Assembly: GCA_002221725.1 (NCBI GenBank)
Contig: NJFT01000419.1
Location: 1 to 12,968, forward strand
From: Scedosporium boydii
Lineage: Eukaryota; Ascomycota; Sordariomycetes; Microascales; Microascaceae
DNA: 12,968 nt
Reading direction: 5' to 3'
Each line of letters begins with the position of its first letter. The first letter of the stretch is position 1. The notes below the pieces were generated by a model. That model worked only from the letters and a program-made list of their open reading frames with translations, had not been told where the DNA came from and did no database searches. Position numbers and translations under genes: made by a program. Positions 1 to 7,112 of this stretch are shown one piece after another.

Positions 1-1041
1 CTTTTTAAGAAGGGAAGAGAAAATTTGTATTCTTATAAAATTGTATCTATAGAGAAAAGGGCAAAAGTCTTGCTGGAGCGTTTACACAGAGAGTCTGGTT
101 TATGAGAGTTGTCAACTGGGACAGCGCCTTCGCCGTTTTGCTAGCGAATTTGAACGACCACTGGTCGAATACAACTTCATCTCATTATCTCAGAAGATAG
201 TAACAGGAAGTGGAACAGGCTCTCGACATCACACATAGGACATAGTCTGGCCGGACTCTATATTCTCTTAAGAGTTCATTCTAAGAATCAAAAACCCGTC
301 ACGAAATCAAAACCTCAAGCACAATGCAGATATCTCACACAAGACAAAAAAAAAAAAAGAACCATCTTTCTCCATTTATTTCATTAAACTACCCCGTCTT
401 CTTCTTCCCTCTTCCCTCTCCCTCTCTCATCGAGGGAGATTCCCCCCTTCTCTTCACTTTTTTTTTTCCTGATTTTTTCTTCTTGTTTCTGTGGGGGATT
501 CCACCCTCGGCGCGGATCAAATATGTATATATCATGATGTTGATGATGATGATGAGTGTTACTTTTAGAAAATATGGAAGAAAGGGTGTGGGAATGAAAA
601 AGGAGTAAGTCCGGGAAGAAAAAAAAAAAAAGGAGTGAAACGAAAAAGAGGCATAGAGACGGAAGGGCATTTCTGTGCGTTACGAAGGCAAAACGTCAAC
701 CGACAGAAGAAAAACAGAAAAAAAACAGAGCGAGAGAAAGAGAGAGAGAAAGAAAAGCAGTGAACCAAATGAGGGATTGTAGGAATCCCTCCCACCCATT
801 TGTAACTGTTGGGACAAAGGAAAAAGTCGAAGATAGGGGTTTGAATAAAGAGGAGTGGTCAAGATTTGACGAAGAAGAAAGTAGAAGGGGGAAAGGGTAC
901 AGGTGATGAATATGCAGTGAGGGCCTCTCAGTCGAGGAACAGAAAAGATGTGAAAGGGTTTGAGTTGGGGTTGGAAAGGGGCACCCCATCCTCCTCCTCC
1001 TCCTTTCTTCTCCAAATATCGCATTCTAGACACCGCTCGCA
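1..1041. other. Gene-free low-complexity region, includes 3' flank of the epsin gene
   Basis: No convincing gene is visible. The plus strand is pyrimidine-rich around 390-480 (C/T runs and a T10-like tract) and purine-rich around 560-760 (A13-like tract near 619, GA-rich stretch 728-758). Open frames here encode Phe/Ser/Lys-rich low-complexity peptides on both strands, as expected from such tracts. The part next to 1042 must contain the 3' UTR and polyadenylation site of the minus-strand epsin gene, but no site can be placed by eye. CCT trinucleotide repeats lie near 988-1004. Confidence 0.7.
534..555. repeat. Short (GAT)n microsatellite
   Basis: Imperfect run of ATG/GAT trinucleotides (atgatgttgatgatgatgat and on). 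It lies in non-coding sequence between the pyrimidine-rich and purine-rich tracts. Simple-sequence repeat with no sign of function. Confidence 0.8.
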
Positions 1042-2974
1042 TTAAAACTGAATAAGGTCCTGGTTGGTCTGTGGCCTGTTCCCAGAAAACGGGTTGCTGG
1101 TTCCCATGCTAGCCGGTCCGGTGGCCGCCGGCACTTGACTATTATACGTAACGGTCGGCATGCCCGTAAACTGGTTCCTTAGGAACGGGTTGTGGCCCGT
1201 AACTTCGGCGCCGAGCCTCTGGACACCAGATCCCGCACTGTTGACGAACGTGCCGGGAGCCGTGTGCTGAGCGGGAATCCTGAGGTTGCCCGTGTTGCCG
1301 AATGTGTCCAGGCCGTCTCCCGTAGCGAGCAAAGCGTTCAGCTTGGACTCGTGCTCCGTCATTTCCTTCTGCGGTTGTTGGAAGCTCGGTTGTTGCTGTT
1401 GGATGACAGGCTGGGGTGATGGTTGGTTGAATGGTTGCGAGTTAAACGACGAGAGGGACTTTTGCTCGGGGAGGGTGCCGAGGGTCGAGATCGGCGTCCT
1501 TGTCGATTGCTGGCGGTTGAACGAGTTGGCGAATGGGTTGTTGGAACCGGTAGGGGTCGGCTTGAGACCCTGCTGCTGGTTGGTGTTGGTGGCCCAAGGA
1601 TTGTTGCTGCCGGGCTGCAGTGTCGGCTCCTGCTGAAGGGGCGACTGAACTTGTTGCTGCTGAGCGTAGGGGTTATAGCCGGTGGGCTGGGCCTGGAATC
1701 CCTGCTGCAATGCCTGCTGTTGCTGCTGGGCGTAAGGGTCTAACATGTTGTTCTGCATACCGAACCCATTGGCGTACGTTCCGGGGTAGCCCGTCTGTTG
1801 AGGCTGGAATCCCGTATACGCGTTCTGCATGTAGCCCGTCGGCTGAACTTGCATCTGGTTGGGGTCAATAGGGTTGGCGAAGAAGTCGACCGGGTTGCCC
1901 TGCTGATAGCCTTGATTGAGACCGGTGAACTGCTGCTGCGGTGGGGCGTTCACCTGGATGAGGTCGTCGTCAAATAGCGAGGCGGCATTCGTCTGCTCGA
2001 GCTCCTTTCGGCGGCGTTCCTCCTCCTCCTTGCTCAATTTTATGGCCTTGGCCAGGTCGTCATCTTCACTATCCACGTGCGACCTGCTCTCGCGCTTCTT
2101 CCTGTCCTCCTCTTCTTGCGCCTTGCTAGCCTCGATCGCTAGCTTGTACTCGAGATCCTCATCGTCATTCGCCTGGCGTGGCCGTTCCCGGTCTCGCGGT
2201 CGCTGTCGAGGACGATCCTCTCCATGTGGGGGTCCATATTCCTCCAAACCTGTTACCCTCGATTTCCAGGACCGACGGTCCGTCCGCTCGGTTCGTAACC
2301 TCTCTTCGTCGATGATGAGAGCCGTTAACTCCTTTGCAGCCACCCGGACTAGGAACCACCGACATGTTAGCCCGCTACATTATGATAGAAATGGTACTCC
2401 TCGCTAAGGAGGGAAGCGGTGATCGCGCATACCGTTTTGGCCCACATCTCTTCCCTCTTCATCAATGTACTGAAACTCCCTCAATGTCTTTATAATGTAG
2501 ATGTTCTGGCGGGCCCAGGTTACGACTCTTTCGGATCCCTCGTGCAGACAGTAGTCGAGAACCTTCAAAGCCTTGAGGACATGTCGCCAGTTCTTTCCCT
2601 TGTCGTTAAGCCTTTTGTCGAGCATATCCATAATATCGACGAAATCGGAACTTCTAAAAAGGCGTTACATCCATACACGTTAGTAGCCGTGGAAAACAAC
2701 TATCAGAAAGGGAGACCGGAGACTGCACGCCACAGTCGAACATACGGGTTGAAAGTTAACTGGGCAATTTCGCTCATCTGAGTACCTGTCGGACCCCAGC
2801 TGTCATTGCTCGTGGCTAAAAGATATGAACTGTCAGTACACCAAACCCGCGCGACGACAAACTTGCAACCCTTGGGACGAGGGCATTTGATATCTACCCA
2901 CCCTCTCGGACCTTGATCTGGACACTGGAATAGCCCTTGGTGACATTCTTCACGCTTCGCATAAGAGTCGCCAT
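1042..2974 (-). CDS. ent1: Epsin (Ent1/Ent2-type ENTH domain endocytic adaptor)
   Basis: Clathrin-mediated endocytosis adaptor of the plasma membrane: it binds PtdIns(4,5)P2, ubiquitinated cargo, EH-domain proteins and clathrin. Exons 2902-2974, 2746-2815, 2433-2653 and 1042-2348 join in frame to 556 aa. The introns (2816-2901, 2654-2745, 2349-2432; 86, 92, 84 bp) all start GT and end AG; CTAAC branch points are clear in the second and third. The start is set by CCACCATGG at 2974 and the typical epsin N-terminus MATLMRSVKNVTKGYS. The ENTH domain spans about residues 13-146. UIMs follow at about 184-202 (DEDLEYKLAIEAS) and 217-232 (DDDLAKAIKLS). A Gln/Pro/Asn-rich tail carries NPF motifs at 392-394, 508-510 and 540-542. 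Prk1-kinase-like sites ([LIVM]xx[QNTS]xTG) are MQVQPTG 287-293, LKPTPTG 383-389 and LRNQFTG 511-517. The protein ends DLIQF, a clathrin-box-like terminus. Family assignment is very secure. The symbol follows yeast Ent1/Ent2; two UIMs, EH-binding NPFs and the clathrin-box end argue against Ent3/Ent5. Confidence 0.95.
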
Positions 2975-3060
2975 GGTGGGCAACTATGTGGAAACAACGC
3001 TCTGCTATGATGATACTGATGTTGAGCCTGAACGGCGAGCTTCGGCTCTTCTGAACTAGT
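2975..3060 (-). promoter_or_regulatory. Probable 5' leader of the epsin gene
   Basis: Sequence immediately upstream of the ATG on the minus strand. It reads into CCACCATGG, a near-ideal Kozak context. A TTTTCCTAG at about 3062-3070 (minus strand) could be the 3' end of a 5'-UTR intron, but no donor can be assigned with confidence. The transcription start cannot be read from sequence and no clear TATA box is visible. Confidence 0.4.
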
Positions 3061-4009
3061 GAGCTAGGAAAAATCGTGGCGATGATACTGTTCCGCGGCA
3101 GGCGTTACAGAGGTGGAAGGAGGAATGATGGGGTGCGATCGCCTAAGGCTTAATCGGACATCGATATTGATGAGGAAACAAGTCGCCAGAGGATCGGTCG
3201 GAGGAGCGCAGCGCAGAGCAAGAATCTTCGGTAACTCCGCAGAGGCCGTGGAAGACGGATGGAAAAGAACTCTTTCTGGACTTCGCCCGCAAACGACTGG
3301 CGCGACTCTACTCTTGGGGAGAGGAACGGGAGGCGATGATTCGAAGGAAAGGCGGCGGCGAGTAAGATTTCGCTGGCAGCCGGCGACGCGCGTTCGGTGA
3401 AAACGGTGCAAACGTCACAAGGGACCCCAACTTCGGAAGGAGGGGGAAGAACAACCTTAGGTTCAAAATTCAAAGGGGGGGAAACTAAGGGACCTTTAGC
3501 CAAAGCTGCGCCCTCTTTCAAAAGCCCAAGTTGATGGTTTGGGATGGGCGAGTGGATGGTCACAGGGACGACGGCTTCTGAGGGAAGTGTGGGTTGCAAC
3601 TTTTGAACTTGGAGCTTCTGGCTGCTACAGACTTCCAAATCTGGTGATGGGGGATGGAGGGAGTTGGTATGTTTCGTTGGAACGAGTTCGGTTGGCGGTA
3701 GGTACCCAGCTTAATGGTAGATTGCGACACAAGGCGAAATCGATGGCTGGGGCGGGCGCTAGGGCGGAGGCCTGGCGGTTCGGATTTCGGATTCGCTGGG
3801 TTTGAATAGAAGGCCGGTCGTCAGCCGATCGTTTGGTATTCCCGAATAAAGGTTTTCGAGGCAGATTTCCTCAGGACAAAAAGGGTGGCAAGGATAGAAT
3901 ATTTGGGGTGTTCCAGATACAAATTGAGATTAGGAGAGGAGAGAGAAGGGCAGTGCTGTGCCTTGCGTGGCTGCTGGTCTACAAGGTACTTGTGGATACA
4001 GGCTGACAG
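3061..4009. other. Intergenic region upstream of epsin, no gene recognised
   Basis: Moderately GC-rich sequence with overlapping open frames on both strands (for example a 162-codon minus frame 3150-3638 and a 115-codon minus frame 3064-3411). None contains a recognisable domain, and the frames overlap one another antisense, as random open frames do. The likely content is the epsin promoter and upstream leader. A short unrecognised gene cannot be excluded. Confidence 0.5.
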
Positions 4010-4018
4010 CATCAAGTA

Positions 4019-4073
4019 TGAAGTACTTCGTAGTTAGTTGACGGCCTTGGAGTTTATTACGAAGTACTTCGTA
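4019..4073. repeat. Pair of GAAGTACTTC palindromes
   Basis: The 10-bp palindrome GAAGTACTTC occurs at 4020-4029 and again at 4061-4070. Both copies are followed by GTAG. The second is a full 16-bp palindrome, TACGAAGTACTTCGTA, at 4058-4073. The two copies are 41 bp apart and lie just before the AT-rich block. They could be the ends of a very small inverted-repeat element, a dispersed palindromic repeat or a binding site. The sequence alone does not decide. Confidence 0.7.
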
Positions 4074-4084
4074 GAACGGAGAGT

Positions 4085-4394
4085 CCTAGTGCGACCCTCA
4101 AATTCAATACATCAAATAAGTAATAGACTCTAATAATCTAAATAGATAATTATTAAGATTTATTATATAATATATTTAATATATTTAGTACGTAAAAAAA
4201 AAAAAAGTTATATAATTATTAATTTAAAAATTATTAAATAATATTATAATATTAAATATTTACTTACTATTTAACTAATAAAAAATTATTATCTTACTTT
4301 ATAAAAAAAAGTTTTTACTATCTTTAATATAAAAAAGTTCTTTTTCTAATTACTATATTATAATCTTAGTATTAACTCTTTAAATATTTTGTCG
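4085..4394. repeat. AT-rich block 1, probable RIP-degraded repeat
   Basis: About 310 bp of almost pure A/T with TTA/TAA/TATT strings, no long open frame, and an abrupt switch back to GC-rich sequence at about 4391-4396. In filamentous ascomycetes such isochores usually are transposon copies degraded by RIP (C to T in duplicated DNA). No residual element can be recognised by eye, so the identity of the original repeat is unknown. Confidence 0.6.
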
Positions 4395-4522
4395 CAGCCG
4401 GGCAGCACAACTAATATCACAACCGTGCGTGGCCGGAAAAGAAGCCAGGCGGTCAGAGGTGGCAGAAAAGGTTAAATTATGGAACTATGGCAGAATCACG
4501 GGAACGAAGGATCGCCCGCGCA

Positions 4523-4583
4523 GGATCACGGTGAGCCGCGAGTGATCCGAGTCGCGCAGGATCACGACGAGTCAAGGTGATCC
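4523..4583 (+). promoter_or_regulatory. Alternating ggatcac/gtgatcc array in the LTR U3 region
   Basis: Four 7-bp sites alternate in orientation just upstream of the LTR TATA box: ggatcac 4523-4529, gtgatcc 4542-4548, ggatcac 4559-4565, gtgatcc 4577-4583. The centres are 19, 17 and 18 bp apart. The direct pair extends to a 14-bp repeat, cgcgcaggatcacg (4517-4530 and 4553-4566). The position in U3 suggests an enhancer-type binding array. The binding factor is unknown. Confidence 0.6.
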
Positions 4584-4607
4584 AAGGAGAGCTTGGAAGG
4601 AAACGTC

Positions 4608-4615
4608 TATATAAG
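4608..4615 (+). promoter_or_regulatory. TATA box of solo LTR family 1 copy 1
   Basis: TATATAAG within a segment (GTCTATATAAGCTA) conserved between both family-1 LTRs. It is the expected core promoter of the retroelement and marks the U3/R transition a short distance downstream. Transcription would run to the right. Confidence 0.7.
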
Positions 4616-4839
4616 CTACGATCGTCCCCATGTATCTAGTTTGTCTTTCAAGACTCTCCAGTAGTCAATACAAGTACAACTACGACCTACACTTGTATAC
4701 GCACTTCCACTATATCATTGTGAATACTGCTTGATCGCCTTGTTTACCACTAACAGGGCCCCACGACCCTGACACTCGCCGTACCCACCTGATATCTGTT
4801 GATCAACCGGATCCCCAGTGTTAGGAACGTAACAACTAA

Positions 4840-5250
4840 CAACACAAACAAGACTGTACCGCCCACTCAAGAGAATAATCAGAAGTGGCTGAGAGCCACA
4901 CCGCAAAGAAGAAATGGCCCAATGGTTGTCGGAATGGTCTGATAGTCAAGTAGGATGTCGAGAAGTGGATGATCAGTCGGAATCTGCATCGTGGGACATC
5001 ATATCCAAAGAAGAGAAGAGAATATAAAGATATGAAAAGAAGTAATATTAAGAAAAAAATAGTAAAGATCGTCTACCACGACAACGCTCTAGCCGACAGG
5101 AAAAAACTGATCGCTCCCAACTGCGATGCTGCCCTTCGCCTGCTTCTGCGCTGTACTGCTTGTCTAAGAACTAGTCTATGAAAATTGGGGGGGGGGGGCA
5201 TCACCCTTTTATATGTAAGTGAGGTTTGGATGTGTGGCACATCGGGCTTC
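4840..5250. other. Spacer between solo LTRs, no gene recognised
   Basis: Unique-looking sequence between the first two LTR insertions. It has a 70-codon Lys/Arg-rich plus-strand frame (4969-5181) with no recognisable domain and a homopolymer run of twelve G at 5187-5198. It may be an older degraded element, but nothing identifies it. Confidence 0.5.
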
Positions 5251-5255
5251 CGGTG

Positions 5256-5671
5256 TGTAATGATGTCACCTGTGGGCAACAAGGGAACTTAGACGAGGAT
5301 GGGCTTCTTCATTGTTACAAGAATGGAGGTGTTCGGAGCCCAGTCGCAGAAGCGATGGATTCCGATCGCAGAATTGCTAGTAAGACTTCAGCTTGGAGAA
5401 CGAACCTCAAGTCGTTCCCAAGCTTCCTTCTTTTATTCCCAAAAGCCTATCACATGTTTCTCTAGTTATACGGATCCCAGCTCTCGGAGCTCCGCTGAAC
5501 TAGCTATTTCCTTGCTTCTTCTACTAAAGCTTGATAATGCTGTCGGTCTGGCTGCAGTGTTCTCGGAGTTCTTGTTGGACTCCCTCTGCGTCATGCCCTA
5601 CAGTGCCCTTCGACAGATGCAGGGATTGCCCTCGAGTCCCCTCCGGGTTCTCTCCGGCGGCACTCCTTACA
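5256..5671. mobile_element. Solo LTR, family 2 copy A (416 bp) with TSD cggtg
   Basis: Begins TGTAATGATGTCACC and ends CACTCCTTACA, giving the short terminal inverted repeat TGTAA...TTACA with the TG...CA ends typical of LTRs. It is flanked by a perfect 5-bp direct repeat CGGTG at 5251-5255 and 5672-5676. It aligns along its whole length with 6570-7004 (shared blocks include GGGCAACAAGGGAACTTAG, TTGCTAGTAAGACTTCAGC, CCTACAGTGCCCTTCG and TCTCCGGCGGCACTCCTTAC). No TATA box is evident, so element orientation is unknown; both copies point the same way. The 196-codon frame crossing it is fortuitous. Confidence 0.87.
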
Positions 5672-5805
5672 CGGTGGCGGCACCGATCAGCAATGTGGCA
5701 GCGCCGCCGCCAGTCGCCTGTCACAACCTGGCCGCGATTTGGGCCGCCCAGGGCGGTGAGGCCCGGCAGAATTCCACGAAGGTCACGTGGGCGCTTTCCG
5801 TAAGT

Positions 5806-5857
5806 GCGACCGCCCGCACGGTGGGAAAGCGACCGATCGCTCGTCGAGGAAGCGACC
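5806..5857 (+). promoter_or_regulatory. Three gcgacc motifs at exact 23-bp spacing in U3
   Basis: GCGACC occurs at 5806-5811, 5829-5834 and 5852-5857, a spacing of exactly 23 bp each time. An inverted GGTCG follows at 5862-5866. The array holds the U3 position occupied in the other family-1 LTR by the ggatcac/gtgatcc array, upstream of the TATA box at 5910. It is a candidate enhancer repeat. Function is inferred from position only. Confidence 0.55.
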
Positions 5858-5909
5858 GAGCGGTCGACCAAAGGACGACTACACACTGAAGATGGATGGA
5901 AGGAATGTC

Positions 5910-5917
5910 TATATAAG
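5910..5917 (+). promoter_or_regulatory. TATA box of solo LTR family 1 copy 2
   Basis: TATATAAG in the conserved context GTCTATATAAGCTA, the counterpart of 4608-4615 in the other family-1 LTR. Probable core promoter of the lost retroelement; it points right, toward the 3' end of the convergent chitinase gene. Confidence 0.7.
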
Positions 5918-6139
5918 CTATGATGGTACCCTGTATCTAGTATGCCCTTCCAGACTCTTCAGTAGTCAATACAAGTCACAGCTACGACCTACACTTGTAT
6001 ACGCACTCCTATACCATTGTGAATACTGCTCGGTTGCCTCGTTTACACATAACAGGCCCCTACGACCCTAGCACCAGCCGTGCCCACCTGATATCCCGTT
6101 GATCAACCGGTTCCCTAGTGTTAGGAACGTAACATCGCC

Positions 6140-6309
6140 CTCCTGTAACGATATACCTAGAAGTGGCTGGATTCCGCCGCGATTAAGAGGGTTCTTAAGT
6201 GAATGTAAGGGGCAGTTCCAGCCATGTGGCGCTGGAACTGACGGATCTTTTGGTCTATTGGGCTAATTGTCACCCCTTGCAATTATCTTACACCTCCGCA
6301 CTAACATAC
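6140..6309. other. Spacer with a 10-bp perfect hairpin (6213-6240)
   Basis: Short non-coding stretch between the third LTR and AT-rich block 2. It contains the inverted repeat CAGTTCCAGC (6213-6222) and GCTGGAACTG (6231-6240) around an 8-nt loop. The stem would be strong, but no T-run or neighbouring gene suggests a terminator, and no RNA gene is recognised. Confidence 0.6.
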
Positions 6310-6569
6310 TACTTTCTTTATATTTTAAATAGATCTAAAAGGTAATTTATTATCTATTTTTATATCTTTTTATATACTTTTTATAATAATATAAATTTTA
6401 CTATTATAAATAATAATATAATTTTTAATATTTTATTAATATTTTTATAAATTTTTAATATAATAAATAAAAATAAAATATAAAAAAGTATCTCTAATAA
6501 ATATATAACTAGTTAATATATAAAAGCTTAACTTTTAAAAATAAAATTAAGTTTTAACTATATTTTCTA
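6310..6569. repeat. AT-rich block 2, left part, probable RIP relic
   Basis: About 260 bp of A/T-dominated sequence (TAATAT, TTTTTATA and AAATAAAA strings) without open frames. It continues on the far side of the LTR at 6570-7004: the target duplication TTCTA (6565-6569 and 7005-7009) joins the two halves. It is therefore one older AT-rich tract that existed before that LTR arrived. Confidence 0.65.
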
Positions 6570-7004
6570 TGTAATGATGTCACCCGTGGGCAACAAGGGA
6601 ACTTAGTCGGAGATGGGCTTCTTCACACAGTCACAAGTCAAAGGGTGTTCGGAGTCCAGTCGCAGAGGCAACGGATTCCAATCACGGAATTGCTAGTAAG
6701 ACTTCAGCTTGGAGAACGACCTCAAATCGTTCCCAAGCTTCCTTCTTTATCCCCCGAAAGCTTCACCATATCTTCGGCTATCTACAGCCTATTCTCTGGT
6801 CATGCGAATACCCCGCCCTTGGCTCTTGGCCGGGTCGGTCGCTTTCATTGCTTTTTCCTCTGAAGCCAATGATGCTTTCGGTCTAGTCGCAGTGCGCTCG
6901 GAGTCTCACCGATCCTTTCTGCGACTTGCCCTACAGTGCCCTTCGGCAATTGCAGAGCTTGCCTTCGAGTACGTTCCTGGTCCTCTCCGGCGGCACTCCT
7001 TACA
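6570..7004. mobile_element. Solo LTR, family 2 copy B (435 bp) with TSD ttcta
   Basis: Begins TGTAATGATGTCACC, ends CACTCCTTACA and is flanked by a perfect 5-bp direct repeat TTCTA at 6565-6569 and 7005-7009. It is homologous end to end with 5256-5671. It is of balanced base composition although it sits inside an AT-rich tract, so the insertion is younger than the AT-rich conversion or escaped it. Its right end lies 108 bp from the chitinase stop codon. The 72- and 105-codon frames inside it have no recognisable product. Confidence 0.88.
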
Positions 7005-7112
7005 TTCTAATATAATTAATATATAAAAATATTATAATTAAAAAAAAATAGATAGGAGAGGATTATATACATTTTGCTACCCACTGTCCTACAGCCCAAG
7101 TTATTTACTAAA
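7005..7112. other. Right end of AT-rich block 2 and 3' flank of the chitinase gene
   Basis: Holds the second TTCTA target copy (7005-7009), about 50 bp of A/T strings continuing block 2, then ordinary sequence up to the chitinase stop codon. On the minus strand this is the chitinase 3' UTR. The A/T-rich stretch could supply polyadenylation signals, though no single signal stands out. Confidence 0.5.

Larger units (their letters stand above)
4415..4834 (+). mobile_element. Solo LTR, family 1 copy 1 (420 bp) with TSD actaa
   Basis: Long terminal repeat of an LTR retrotransposon without its internal region. It is homologous to the copy at 5719-6134 over its length, with strong matching from 4604 to the end (GTCTATATAAGCTA, CTACACTTGTATACGCACT, GTTAGGAACGTAACA). 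The 3' end is GTAACA. The 5-bp direct repeat ACTAA flanks it exactly, at 4410-4414 and 4835-4839. The 5' terminus reads TATCACAACC where copy 2 has TGTCACAACC, so the canonical terminal TG has changed to TA, a change compatible with RIP on the opposite strand. A TATA box at 4608-4615 gives the plus orientation. A solo LTR normally arises by recombination between the two LTRs of a full element. Confidence 0.88.
5719..6134 (+). mobile_element. Solo LTR, family 1 copy 2 (416 bp) with TSD tcgcc
   Basis: Begins TGTCACAACCTGGCC and ends GTTAGGAACGTAACA. It is flanked by a perfect 5-bp direct repeat TCGCC at 5714-5718 and 6135-6139. It is the full-length homologue of 4415-4834 and keeps the canonical TG...CA ends. 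TATATAAG at 5910-5917 sets the orientation. Its start lies only 47 bp beyond the end of LTR copy A (5256-5671), but each carries its own target duplication, so these are two independent insertions in a shared older host sequence. Confidence 0.9.

Noticed and set aside
324..670. Overlapping 94- and 93-codon frames on opposite strands
   Set aside because: They encode homopolymeric Phe/Lys/Ser strings generated by A/T and C/T tracts; no coding character.
3150..3638. 162-codon minus-strand frame upstream of epsin
   Set aside because: Pro/Ser/Leu-rich composition, no recognisable motif, other open frames on both strands in the same place. More likely leader or promoter sequence.
5299..5889. 196-codon plus-strand open frame
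   Set aside because: It crosses most of one solo LTR, its target duplication and the start of a second LTR, has no domain, and is overlapped by an antisense frame. It is a chance frame.
4415..6134. The two family-1 LTRs as the ends of one LTR retrotransposon
   Set aside because: Each LTR has its own, different target duplication immediately on both sides, and the sequence between them contains another solo LTR but no gag/pol coding sequence. They are separate solo LTRs.
6213..6240. Hairpin as a transcription terminator
   Set aside because: No gene ends nearby on either strand, there is no U-tract, and hairpin terminators of the bacterial kind are not expected in a fungal nuclear genome.
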